Origin: Gammaproteobacteria bacterium
Lineage (GTDB): Bacteria; Pseudomonadota; Gammaproteobacteria; GCA-001735895
Length of the DNA stretch: 32,922 nucleotides
Direction of reading: 5' to 3'
Assembly (NCBI GenBank): GCA_024638385.1
Contig: JAHEKJ010000032.1
Location: forward strand, 1 to 32,922
Shown here: positions 17,243 to 25,145 of the stretch, in pieces
Position numbering within the stretch: the stretch's first letter is position 1
How the letters are laid out: each line of letters begins with the position of its first letter
Notes under the pieces: model-generated
Told to the model about the DNA's origin: nothing
Database searches by the model: none
The model's input: only the letters and a program-made list of their open reading frames with translations
Position numbers and translations under genes: made by a program

Positions 17243-19660
17243 ATGGCGGTTCTAGGCTCGATCCTGTTCAAGCGAACGCTGAAGAAATTTCTCGCCTGCG
17301 ACGACCTCGAAGGCGAGAAGGGCATCGCGCTGATCGAAAAGTTGCGCGAGTCGTCTAAGGATTCGCTGTCGGACCTGATCGAGGTCATTCCCGACACCGA
17401 CGGCATGCACCGCGCGGTGCTCAACGAGATCTGCCTCGAGAACGTCGGCATCGGTACCGAGGAGCTGTTCCTCGACAGCCTCGACAATACCGCGACGACG
17501 ATACGCGCGACCGCGGCGGATATCCTGGGCAAGTCGGCGCAGATCAACCCGAGCAAGCTGTTCAAGAAACTGCACGAATCCGAGGCTTCGCGCACCGAGA
17601 TCATCGATATCCTCGCGTTTCAGCGCGAGAACCTGAATCCCGAGCAGATCATCACCAACGCGGTCAAGCTCGACAAGGCCCATGCCGAGAAGCTGCTGAA
17701 ACTGGCGCAGGAATCGAAAAAGCCGCTCAACCTCGACATGCTCCGCCTCGAGCCCGACTCGATAGAAAGCCCGACGCTCAAGATCATACTGCTGCGATAC
17801 CTCGCCACCGTCGAGCAGCCCGAGGTTGCGCAGTTGATAGCCCGCTTCCTCACCGACACCAACCGCACCGTCGTCATCGAGGCGCTCAAATCGCTGAAAA
17901 ACCTGCCGGTCGGATTCGATGCGTCGGTGCTGCTGCCGCACGTCGAGACCCTGTCCGAGGTCGAGCGCGAAATCGCGCTCGAGATCATCAAAGCGCGGGC
18001 CGACGGCGAGCTGGTGGCGAAGCTCGCGCCCTGGACCTGTGGCAAGGACGACCAGGTGCGGGAAATCTTCATCAAGCTGCTGATTCGCTACGCTACCCCC
18101 GAAGCGCTGGAAAAATTCCTCCAGCGGCTCGAGCAGCAGGAATGGTACGGCAAGGAGCAGGCGATGAAGACCCTGCAGCGCTTTGCCACCGACAAGGTTT
18201 TCGCCGCGGCCGGCAGCCTGACCGACCACGACAACGAGTTCATCCGCGACCAGGCCCAGCAGCTGGCCGCGCGCAGCAGCGATCCGGCCGACCTGCAGGC
18301 GCTGTGGGACAACGCCATGCACGAAAACTGGCAGGTGCGCGAAACCGCAATCGAGGCGCTCGGTCGCTCCGCCAACCGCGAGTCGGTGAAGGTCTTGCGC
18401 AAGACCGTCAAGCAGTACCCCGAATCCGCGGTCGCGGTGCTGAAAGCGCTCGCCGAACTCGGCTTCGGCAAGGGTCTCGAGATCGCCTTCGGCGTGCTGC
18501 GCATGCCCGAGGCGCTGGTGCAGCGCGAGGCGCTCGAAACCATCGGCAAGCTGGTGACGCCGCAATACGCGCGCGCGGTGCGCGACAAGCTGATCGAAAA
18601 GGTGCCGAAGCTGCAGGCCACCGTGCGCGACACCGCCGGTGAAGTCGTCAACCGCCTGACCGAGGAGTACGATCTGCCCGCCCTCCATGTCGACCAGGAA
18701 ACCTTCTTCGAGACGCGCCTGACCAAGATTGCCGAGGCAACGCAACTGATCGACTCGGAGACCGGCCAGCCGGCAGCGCCGGCAGCGCCGGCCGACGCCA
18801 CCCAGCTCTACCAGCGAATCGAGGAATTCAAGGATGGCGACGTCTGGATGGAGCGCTACCTGATCGGCCGCGAAATCGGCCGCGGCGCAATGGGCCGGGT
18901 CATGCTGGCCGAGGACAAGATGGTCGGCGAACCGCTGATTCTCAAGTTCATGCATCCCGAACTGACCGCGGAACCGGGGTCCCATGAACGTTTTCTGCGC
19001 GAGGTGAAGTACTCGCGGCGGGTCAGCCACCCGAACGTCATCCGGATCCACGATTTGCTCAGCCAGAATTTGCTGAGTGCGATCTCGATGGAATATTTCG
19101 AAAGCCGCGGCATCGACGAGATTCTGCGCGAACGAAAATCCTTCGTACCGGTCGAAGGTCTCGAAATCCTGCTGCAGGTCGCCGGCGGCATGGCCGCGGC
19201 GCACGCGCAGGACGTCATCCACCGCGACCTGAAACCGAGCAATATCCTGATGAACGACAAGGGGCTGGTCAAGATCGTCGATTTCGGCATCGCCTCGGCG
19301 ACGTCCCAGTCCGATGCGACGCTGACCAAGACCGGCTCGATCATCGGCACCCCGGCGTACCTGTCGCCGGAGCGCGCCAAGGGCCAGGAAGCCGATCATC
19401 GCAGCGATATCTACGCGCTCGGTATCATCGCCTACGGCATGTTAGCCGGCAAACTGCCTTATTCGGGCGAACCGATGTCGCTGCTGTTCCAGCATCTCGA
19501 GGGCAAGGCGGTCCCGGTGCACGAGGTCAACGCCGATATTCCGCCGCGGATCAGCGAGCTGGTGCATAAAATGATGGCGGTCGAACTCGAAGACCGATTT
19601 CAGACGATGGACGAGGTGGCCTCGGCAATCGGCGAGATTCTCGCCGCGGAGAAATCGTGA
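17243..19660 (+). CDS. HEAT-repeat protein fused to a Hanks-type serine/threonine kinase
   Basis: An 805-residue cytoplasmic protein with no membrane helix. Residues 1 to about 500 are alpha-helical, with HEAT-like repeats (for example NWQVRETAIEALGRSAN and ALVQREALETIGKLV) that usually form a protein-binding solenoid. A short Ala/Pro linker (about 512-520) leads to a complete kinase domain (about 535-800): glycine loop G546-R-G-A-M-G551, ATP lysine Lys568, HRDLKPSN with catalytic Asp662, DFG with Asp680, a Ser/Thr-rich activation segment, then GTPAYLSPE. All residues needed for activity are present. The substrate is unknown. Its stop overlaps the bolA start (GTGA), so the two are translationally coupled. 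Most bacterial Hanks kinases carry the kinase first and a membrane helix; this order and the soluble solenoid are unusual. Confidence 0.92.
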   Translation: MAVLGSILFKRTLKKFLACDDLEGEKGIALIEKLRESSKDSLSDLIEVIPDTDGMHRAVLNEICLENVGIGTEELFLDSLDNTATTIRATAADILGKSAQINPSKLFKKLHESEASRTEIIDILAFQRENLNPEQIITNAVKLDKAHAEKLLKLAQESKKPLNLDMLRLEPDSIESPTLKIILLRYLATVEQPEVAQLIARFLTDTNRTVVIEALKSLKNLPVGFDASVLLPHVETLSEVEREIALEIIKARADGELVAKLAPWTCGKDDQVREIFIKLLIRYATPEALEKFLQRLEQQEWYGKEQAMKTLQRFATDKVFAAAGSLTDHDNEFIRDQAQQLAARSSDPADLQALWDNAMHENWQVRETAIEALGRSANRESVKVLRKTVKQYPESAVAVLKALAELGFGKGLEIAFGVLRMPEALVQREALETIGKLVTPQYARAVRDKLIEKVPKLQATVRDTAGEVVNRLTEEYDLPALHVDQETFFETRLTKIAEATQLIDSETGQPAAPAAPADATQLYQRIEEFKDGDVWMERYLIGREIGRGAMGRVMLAEDKMVGEPLILKFMHPELTAEPGSHERFLREVKYSRRVSHPNVIRIHDLLSQNLLSAISMEYFESRGIDEILRERKSFVPVEGLEILLQVAGGMAAAHAQDVIHRDLKPSNILMNDKGLVKIVDFGIASATSQSDATLTKTGSIIGTPAYLSPERAKGQEADHRSDIYALGIIAYGMLAGKLPYSGEPMSLLFQHLEGKAVPVHEVNADIPPRISELVHKMMAVELEDRFQTMDEVASAIGEILAAEKS

Positions 19661-19983
19661 GCGCAAACCATTCGATGCAGGCGGCGATCGAGCGCAAGCT
19701 CGCGAGCCGCTTCGATGCCGAGTATCTCGCGGTCGAAAACGAGAGCCACCGGCACAATGTCGCGCCCGGCGCCGAGTCGCATTTCAAGGTCACGATCGTC
19801 AGCGTCGATTTCGACGACCAGATGCTGATTCAGCGCCATCGGCTGGTCAACGCGGCGCTGGCGGAAGAACTCGGGCAAATCCACGCGCTCGCGCTGCATA
19901 CGCTGACGCCGGCCGAATGGCAAGCGCGCGGCGGCGCCGTCGCCGACTCGCCGAAATGTCGCGGTGGCGGCAAGAATCAGTAG
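19657..19983 (+). CDS. bolA: BolA family protein
   Basis: Small KH-like protein; BolA proteins partner monothiol glutaredoxins in [2Fe-2S] handling, and E. coli BolA also acts as a stress and morphology regulator. It has 108 residues from a GTG at 19657 with GGAGA 5 bases upstream; an ATG at 19675 would give 102 residues and also fits. Family hallmarks are ES-HRHNV, GAESHFKV-IVS, QRHRLV-AALAEEL and HALALHTLTPAEW. The C-terminal SPKCRGGG is like the E. coli BolA tail rather than IbaG. It overlaps the kinase stop by four bases and converges on the SpeE-like gene. Confidence 0.92.
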   Translation: MSANHSMQAAIERKLASRFDAEYLAVENESHRHNVAPGAESHFKVTIVSVDFDDQMLIQRHRLVNAALAEELGQIHALALHTLTPAEWQARGGAVADSPKCRGGGKNQ

Positions 19984-20011
19984 CCGCCAGCCCGCCGAGA
20001 AACACTGAACC

Positions 20012-20788
20012 TCAGAGCACGCCGCCGCCGACCGGGTTGGTATTGTAGATCGCGCCGAGAACCGCCGTCATGTCGATACCGAGCGACGCGCCCAGCGCCC
20101 GGGCGTGCTCGCGCTGCGATTCCAGGTTGCGGGATTCCGGCGTCGTCGCGAACGCCAGCGCGATAGTATTGTCGAAACCGGCCACCGGCAGGCACAGCGT
20201 GCGGCGCTCGAAGACCAGCCGCAGGTCGCGATAAAAACGCCTGAAATCGGATTCGCTCGCGATCAGCAGATTGAACGCCAGCGCGCCGCGCGCGTCGAGC
20301 AATCCGCCCAGCCGGGCCAGCATCGGTTTGTCGAGCAGCCAGCGCGGCGAATGCGCGCCGCTGAAGAGGTCGACCAGCACCAGGTCGTATCGCGCGTCGC
20401 ATTGCGCGACGAAATGCGCGGCGTCGGCATAGACGTAGCTCAGGCCCGGCTCCGCCGCCGGCAGCACGCCGTGATCGATCAGGCGCTCGATCAGTTCGGC
20501 GTCGACATCGACCGCGGTGAGCTCGATGTCGAGGTGGTGGCGCAGGTGGTGGAGCAGCGATCCGGCGCCGGTGCCGAGCATCAGCACGCGCCGCGGCGGC
20601 GGGATGAACAGCAACGCGCCGAGCATGTATTCGAGGTTTTTCAACGCCAGCCGATGGGGCGCGTCGACGTCGATGCGGCTTTGCAGCGCGCCGTCGCGGC
20701 TGCGCAGTTCGAGCCAGCGGCCCGAGCGGTGCAGCGTCATCGAGTTGCGGGCCGTCCGGATCTTGCAATTTTGCCAATCTGGTTCCAT
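20012..20788 (-). CDS. Spermidine synthase-like (SAM-binding Rossmann fold) protein
   Basis: 258 residues from the ATG at 20788. A short beta-rich N-terminal part leads into a class I SAM-methyltransferase fold: GTGAG at 72-76, an acidic VDVD at the end of the second strand, a DAAHF segment, then LVLVDLFSG. The last motif replaces the acidic polyamine-binding residues of true spermidine synthases, so aminopropyl transfer is doubtful; many such proteins are annotated only as SpeE-like or as methyltransferases. The start is uncertain: an in-frame codon at 20872 would overlap the divergent gene, and an ATG at 20740 would be shorter. It faces the pilin-accessory gene with 40 bases between. Confidence 0.8.
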   Translation of the reverse strand: MEPDWQNCKIRTARNSMTLHRSGRWLELRSRDGALQSRIDVDAPHRLALKNLEYMLGALLFIPPPRRVLMLGTGAGSLLHHLRHHLDIELTAVDVDAELIERLIDHGVLPAAEPGLSYVYADAAHFVAQCDARYDLVLVDLFSGAHSPRWLLDKPMLARLGGLLDARGALAFNLLIASESDFRRFYRDLRLVFERRTLCLPVAGFDNTIALAFATTPESRNLESQREHARALGASLGIDMTAVLGAIYNTNPVGGGVL

Positions 20789-20828
20789 ATATAGGTGTCG
20801 AAAAACAATAGACGGGCTAGTCGTCACG

Positions 20829-21575
20829 ATGATATTCGACCGCGGCGTATTACGCACCAAACTGAAGGCCACGGGAATACACCTCGGCCTGAGTTCCGTT
20901 GTTTTTGCCTTGCTGGCCTACTTGATCGTTTTCGAATGGTATCCCGGACCTTATTTCGGCGTCGACGGCGGCTGGCAGGGCATCCGCCTGGTGGCGGCCG
21001 TCGATCTGGTGCTGGGGCCGTTGATCACGTTCCTGATTTTCGATCTCAGGAAGCGTCGGCGCGAGATCGTGTTCGACCTGATCACGATTGCGACGATCCA
21101 GGTCGGCGCGCTGATCTACGGTATCTATACGACCTACAACCAGCGGCCGCTGGCAATCGTGCTGCTGGACGATTTCGCGATGTCGACGACGATGGATCTA
21201 TATGCCGGCAGGCTCGAGTCGCCGCGCGTGCTGCGGCAGTATAGCGACGCACAGCCGCCGATCATCTACGCCGAGATTCCGCGAGACCGGGAAAAGCTCG
21301 ACGAGGTCCTGCGGATCAAGTTCGAGGACAAGATCCTCGAGCATGCTCAGATGTGGCTGTACCGTCCGCCCGACGCACTGGCGTCGGCGTTACGGCAGCG
21401 GCAGATACTCTACTCGCAGATGCTCGACAAGTTTGGCGAGCGCGACGCTTACCAGGCCTGGTTGCGGGAACACGGCAAGCGCGAGGACGAGGTGCTGATC
21501 GCGCCTTTTAACGGCCGTTACGGTCGGGCCTGGCTGGTGTTCGATCTCGACGGCGGCTACCGGTCGCATTTCTAG
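20829..21575 (+). CDS. TfpX/TfpZ family type IV pilin accessory protein
   Basis: A 248-residue inner-membrane protein with three predicted helices (about 14-40, 52-75 and 80-103) and a soluble C-terminal half. The pattern LKA-GIHL near the start, FEWYPGPYF, then AVDLVLGPLITFLIFD and a third helix ending YGIYTTYNQRP are typical of TfpX/TfpZ proteins. In Pseudomonas aeruginosa these accompany some pilA alleles and influence pilin assembly. No pilin or pilus gene lies in this window, so this is an isolated copy whose partner is unknown. No clear ribosome-binding site precedes the ATG. Confidence 0.82.
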   Translation: MIFDRGVLRTKLKATGIHLGLSSVVFALLAYLIVFEWYPGPYFGVDGGWQGIRLVAAVDLVLGPLITFLIFDLRKRRREIVFDLITIATIQVGALIYGIYTTYNQRPLAIVLLDDFAMSTTMDLYAGRLESPRVLRQYSDAQPPIIYAEIPRDREKLDEVLRIKFEDKILEHAQMWLYRPPDALASALRQRQILYSQMLDKFGERDAYQAWLREHGKREDEVLIAPFNGRYGRAWLVFDLDGGYRSHF

Positions 21576-21584
21576 CGGACCCGG

Positions 21585-21612
21585 TTGGAAATATGCCTGA
21601 GACTGTTATAAA
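21585..21612 (+). promoter_or_regulatory. Sigma-70 promoter for fmdB-aspS
   Basis: TTGGAA (21585-21590) and TATAAA (21607-21612) are separated by 16 bases, in the 106-base gap before the zinc-ribbon gene. Transcription would start near 21619, about 63 bases before the fmdB ATG. Confidence 0.5.
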
Positions 21613-21681
21613 ATCCCGGGCCTTTTGGGAAGGCGCCTGCGCCTGCCACGAGCGCCCGGATCGCGTTACGGAGACTTGAAA

Positions 21682-21978
21682 ATGCCTATATACGAATACG
21701 CCTGTAACGAGTGTGGGCACGAACTCGAGGCTTTGCAAAAGATGAGTGACGCCCCGCTGACCGATTGCCCGGCCTGCGCGCGCCCGACCCTCAAAAAGAA
21801 GATTTCGGCCGCGGGTTTCCGCCTCACCGGCTCCGGCTGGTACGAGACTGACTTCAAGCGCAAACCGCAGGCCGGGACCGAAACCGGCGCCGCCGGGGAC
21901 AAGAAGCCCGACGGCGACAAGCCGGCGGAGGGCAAGCCGTCCGCCGGTGCGAGCAACGGCAAGGACGCCGCGGCCTAG
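21682..21978 (+). CDS. FmdB family zinc-ribbon protein
   Basis: A 98-residue protein. The N-terminal [12 protein letters not shown] begins a putative zinc ribbon with cysteines at 8, 11, 29 and 32. After about residue 55 the sequence is low-complexity (Gly, Ala, Lys, Asp, Pro) and probably disordered. The family was first seen near formamidase/amidase regulators, but its general function is unknown; a regulatory role is only a guess. Placement directly before aspS is common in gammaproteobacteria. ACGGAGA lies about 7 bases before the ATG. Confidence 0.9.
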   Translation: MPIYEYACNECGHELEALQKMSDAPLTDCPACARPTLKKKISAAGFRLTGSGWYETDFKRKPQAGTETGAAGDKKPDGDKPAEGKPSAGASNGKDAAA

Positions 21979-22037
21979 GCGTCCGGCGCCCGGGTTCACC
22001 GCAAGTCATCGATCCCAAACAAACCGGAAACTTCGAT

Positions 22038-23822
22038 ATGCGTACGCATTACTGTGGTGAACTCGACCGGCCGCAGGTCGGCGAGACGATCGGCGTATGC
22101 GGCTGGATCAATCGGCGGCGCGACCACGGCGGCGTCATTTTCGTCGACTTGCGCGATCATCGGGGCATTCTGCAGGTTGTTTTCGACCCCGACGACGCGG
22201 AGATGTTCGCTCGCGCCGAAACCCTGCGCAACGAATTCGTGCTGCGCGTCGAGGGCAAGCTGCGGGTCCGCCCGGAAGGCACCTTCAACCCGGAGATGGC
22301 GACCGGCGAGGTCGAACTCCTCGCCCACGAGCTCGAAATACTGAACCCGTCGGAAACGCCACCGTTCCAGCTCGACGATGAAGACGTGCACGAGGACAAT
22401 CGCCTGCGCTACCGTTACATCGATCTGCGCCGACCCGAGATGCAGCGGCGCCTGCGACTGCGCGCGCGAGTCTCGCAATACTTGCGCGGCTGGCTCGAAG
22501 CCCACGATTTTCTCGACATCGAGACGCCGATGCTGACCAGGGCGACGCCGGAAGGCGCGCGCGATTACCTGGTGCCGAGCCGCACCCATCCGGGCGAATT
22601 TTTCGCGCTGCCGCAGTCGCCGCAGCTGTTCAAGCAATTGTTGATGATGTCGGGGATGGATCGTTACTACCAGATCGTGCGCTGTTTTCGCGACGAGGAC
22701 TTGCGCGCCGACCGCCAGCCCGAGTTCACCCAGCTCGACATCGAGACTTCGTTTCTCGACGAGGACGGCATCACCGGCCTGATGGAAGACATGATGCGCG
22801 GCCTGTTTGCCGAGGTGCTCGGCGCCGATGTCGACGACCCGTTCCCGCGCATGCGCTACGCCGAGGCGATGGAGCGCTACGGCTCGGATAAACCAGACCT
22901 GCGCATCCCGCTCGAACTGGTGTCGGTTTCCGACCTGCTCGCCGATGTCGAGTTCAAGGTTTTCGCGGGCCCGGCGCAGGACCCCGCCGGCCGCGTCGCC
23001 GCGCTGCGCGTGCCGGGCGGCAACGCGCTGACGCGCAAGGAAATCGACGACTACACCGATTTCGTCGGCCGCTACGGCGCGCGGGGGCTGGCCTACGTCA
23101 AGTGCAACGACGTCGCCGCCGGGCGCGACGGCCTGCAGTCGCCGATCCTGAAATTTCTGCCCGACGCCGCGATCGCCGGCATCGTCGAACGGACCGGCGC
23201 CGAATCCGGCGACCTGATTTTCTTCGGCGCCGACAAGGCGCGAATCGTCAACGAATCGCTGGGCGCGCTGCGCGTGCGCCTCGGCGAGGATCGCGGCCTG
23301 CTCGAGCCCGGCTGGCGTTTTCTGTGGGTCGTCGATTTCCCGATGTTCGAGTTCGACGAGCGCGAAAACCGCTGGACCGCGCTGCATCATCCGTTCACCG
23401 CGCCGGCCACCGACGACCCGCAAGCGCTCGCGGCGGACCCGGGCGGGATGCTGTCGCGCGCCTACGACATGGTTTTGAACGGCACCGAGCTCGGCGGCGG
23501 TTCGGTGCGTATCCACAGCATGGAGATGCAGCAGCGTGCGTTCGAGATCCTCGGCATCGGCGCCGAGGAGGCGGAAGAAAAATTCGGTTTTCTGCTCAAC
23601 GCGCTGCGCTACGGCTGCCCGCCGCACGGCGGCATCGCCTTCGGCCTCGACCGGCTCGTCATGCTGATGGCCGACGCCCGTTCGATCCGCGACGTCATGG
23701 CTTTCCCGAAGACGCAGACCGCGTCCTGCCTGCTGACCCAGGCGCCGGCGCCGGTCAACGAGCGCCAGCTGCGCGAGCTGTCGATCCGGCTGCGCAAGGC
23801 GCAGGGCGACGCCCCGGCCTGA
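22038..23822 (+). CDS. aspS: Aspartyl-tRNA synthetase
   Basis: Charges tRNA-Asp with aspartate in the cytoplasm. It has 594 residues, the bacterial type: N-terminal OB-fold anticodon-binding domain (1 to about 105), class II catalytic core with QSPQLFKQ and motif 2 [18 protein letters not shown], an inserted GAD domain (about 290-420), then motif 3 [11 protein letters not shown] near the C-terminus. In the anticodon-binding domain residue 30 is His (RRRDHGG), where E. coli has Leu. The same His marks the non-discriminating enzyme of Pseudomonas aeruginosa, so this enzyme may also charge tRNA-Asn. It ends 37 bases before metX. Confidence 0.97.
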   Translation: MRTHYCGELDRPQVGETIGVCGWINRRRDHGGVIFVDLRDHRGILQVVFDPDDAEMFARAETLRNEFVLRVEGKLRVRPEGTFNPEMATGEVELLAHELEILNPSETPPFQLDDEDVHEDNRLRYRYIDLRRPEMQRRLRLRARVSQYLRGWLEAHDFLDIETPMLTRATPEGARDYLVPSRTHPGEFFALPQSPQLFKQLLMMSGMDRYYQIVRCFRDEDLRADRQPEFTQLDIETSFLDEDGITGLMEDMMRGLFAEVLGADVDDPFPRMRYAEAMERYGSDKPDLRIPLELVSVSDLLADVEFKVFAGPAQDPAGRVAALRVPGGNALTRKEIDDYTDFVGRYGARGLAYVKCNDVAAGRDGLQSPILKFLPDAAIAGIVERTGAESGDLIFFGADKARIVNESLGALRVRLGEDRGLLEPGWRFLWVVDFPMFEFDERENRWTALHHPFTAPATDDPQALAADPGGMLSRAYDMVLNGTELGGGSVRIHSMEMQQRAFEILGIGAEEAEEKFGFLLNALRYGCPPHGGIAFGLDRLVMLMADARSIRDVMAFPKTQTASCLLTQAPAPVNERQLRELSIRLRKAQGDAPA

Positions 23823-23835
23823 TTGACTTTAGGCC

Positions 23836-23857
23836 TGGCAAACGTCAAAGTTTGCCA
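23836..23857 (+). promoter_or_regulatory. Hairpin adjoining the metX start codon
   Basis: TGGCAAAC (23836-23843) and GTTTGCCA (23850-23857) form a perfect 8-bp stem with the loop GTCAAA, ending two bases before the metX ATG. No Shine-Dalgarno sequence is visible outside it. The upstream TTGAC (23823-23827) could pair with GTCAA in the loop, giving an alternative structure. It may control translation of metX or merely separate it from aspS. Confidence 0.5.
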
Positions 23858-23859
23858 CC

Positions 23860-25008
23860 ATGGCCGACGAGGAAAATGCCTACAGTTTCACGACCGAGGC
23901 GACCCGGCACATCGAGCTGACCGGTCTCGGTGGCGAGGGGCTGAACCTGTGGCGTGGTGGCTGCCTGCCCGAGGTCACGCTGGCCTACGAGTGCTGGGGT
24001 GAACTGTCGGCCGGCGCGGATAACGCGATCCTGATCTTCACCGGCCTGTCGCCGAGCGCGCACGCGGCGTCGTCGCCTGCGGATCCGTCACCGGGCTGGT
24101 GGGAATACATGATCGGCCCCGGCAAGGCGATCGATACCGAGCGCTTCTTCGTGGTCTGCGCAAACTCGCTCGGCGGCTGTTACGGCAGTACCGGTCCGGG
24201 CTCGATCGATCCCCGCACCGGGCGCAAGTACGGCGCCGGATTTCCCGACCTGACGGTCGAGGATATCGCCAGTTCCGGTTACTACCTGATGCGCGAACTG
24301 GGCGTCGAGAAACTTTACGCCGCGGTCGGTTCGTCGATGGGCGGCATGTCGTCGATCGCCTACGGCATGATGTATCCGGGCGAGTTGTCATACCTGATTT
24401 CGATCTCGGCCGCGACGCGGGCATTGCCGCTGACCATCGCGCTGCGCTCGCTGCAGCGCGAAATCATCCGCAGCGACCCGGACTGGAACGATGGCCAGTA
24501 CAGCGACGAACGCAAGCCGTTGTCCGGCATGTCGCTCGCGCGCAAGCTCGGGCTCGTTTCTTACCGCGCGGCCGACGAGTGGAATTCCAAGTTCGACCGC
24601 AGCCGCCTGCCGCCGGAAAAACGCAGCGACAAGCCATTCGCGCACGAATTCGAGATCGAAAATTATCTCGAGTACAACGCGCAGAAATTCATCCACTCTT
24701 TCGACCCGAACAGCTACCTCTACCTGTCGCGCGCGATGGACTGGTTCGACATCGCCGAGCATGGCGACTCGGTTGCCGACGGCCTCGCCCGGCTCGATGT
24801 CGAACGCGCGCTGGTCATCGGCGTGACGACCGATATTCTCTTTCCGCTACGCCAGCAGCGGGAAATTGCAAGCCTGATGCGCGACACCGGCACCGACGTC
24901 GAATTCGTCGAGATCGATTCGGTCAACGGGCATGATGCCTTCCTGATCGACGACGCGCAGTTCTCGCCGGTGGTCGGCAAGTTTCTCGCCGACTCGCTGC
25001 CTGCCTAG
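23860..25008 (+). CDS. MetX-family homoserine/serine O-acyltransferase (serine O-succinyltransferase-like)
   Basis: Alpha/beta-hydrolase acyltransferase of 382 residues that activates the hydroxyl of homoserine (methionine route) or serine (cysteine route) with an acyl-CoA. The nucleophile elbow is G157-S-S159-M-G-G, and the other triad residues are Asp325 (VTTDILFP) and His358 (GHDAFL). Wording such as ILIFTGLSPSAHAA, SLQREIIRSDP-WN, SGMSLARKLGL-SYR and SYLYLSRAMDWFD is closer, from memory, to the Xanthomonas serine O-succinyltransferase group than to classical homoserine acetyltransferases. Substrate and acyl donor therefore remain open. It lies 37 bases after aspS behind a small hairpin. 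Confidence 0.88.
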   Translation: MADEENAYSFTTEATRHIELTGLGGEGLNLWRGGCLPEVTLAYECWGELSAGADNAILIFTGLSPSAHAASSPADPSPGWWEYMIGPGKAIDTERFFVVCANSLGGCYGSTGPGSIDPRTGRKYGAGFPDLTVEDIASSGYYLMRELGVEKLYAAVGSSMGGMSSIAYGMMYPGELSYLISISAATRALPLTIALRSLQREIIRSDPDWNDGQYSDERKPLSGMSLARKLGLVSYRAADEWNSKFDRSRLPPEKRSDKPFAHEFEIENYLEYNAQKFIHSFDPNSYLYLSRAMDWFDIAEHGDSVADGLARLDVERALVIGVTTDILFPLRQQREIASLMRDTGTDVEFVEIDSVNGHDAFLIDDAQFSPVVGKFLADSLPA

Positions 25009-25015
25009 CTTCGAT

Positions 25016-25122
25016 GGGGTCAGTGTCGTTTGATCCCGTAGCCGGCTCCGCGAGTTCCGAATACTCGAAATCAGACTGTGCGTGCGAATCGAAGGGCTGG
25101 TGGATCAAACGACACTGACCCC
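25016..25122. repeat. 107-bp palindromic element with perfect 21-bp inverted ends
   Basis: The arm starting GGGGTCAGTGTCG (25016-25036) is repeated perfectly in inverse at 25102-25122. Between the arms, CGAGT and ACTCG form a small internal hairpin. The element fills the 137-base convergent gap between metX and the diguanylate cyclase gene and has no coding capacity. The ends resemble the long palindromes that, in my recollection, are scattered in gammaproteobacteria carrying REP-associated tyrosine transposases; no such transposase is in the window. It may also act as a two-way terminator. Confidence 0.85.
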
Positions 25123-25145
25123 GTCCGTTGCACGAGCGGGGGGGT

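Noticed and set aside
17252-19399. 715-codon open frame on the minus strand across the HEAT-kinase gene
   Set aside because: Antisense shadow of a gene with clear kinase motifs; biased composition and no motif of its own.
25016-25122. Palindrome considered as an integron attC site or tRNA-like element
   Set aside because: No core attC consensus ends (RYYYAAC/GTTRRRY), no integrase and no cloverleaf; the simple inverted repeat explanation is better.
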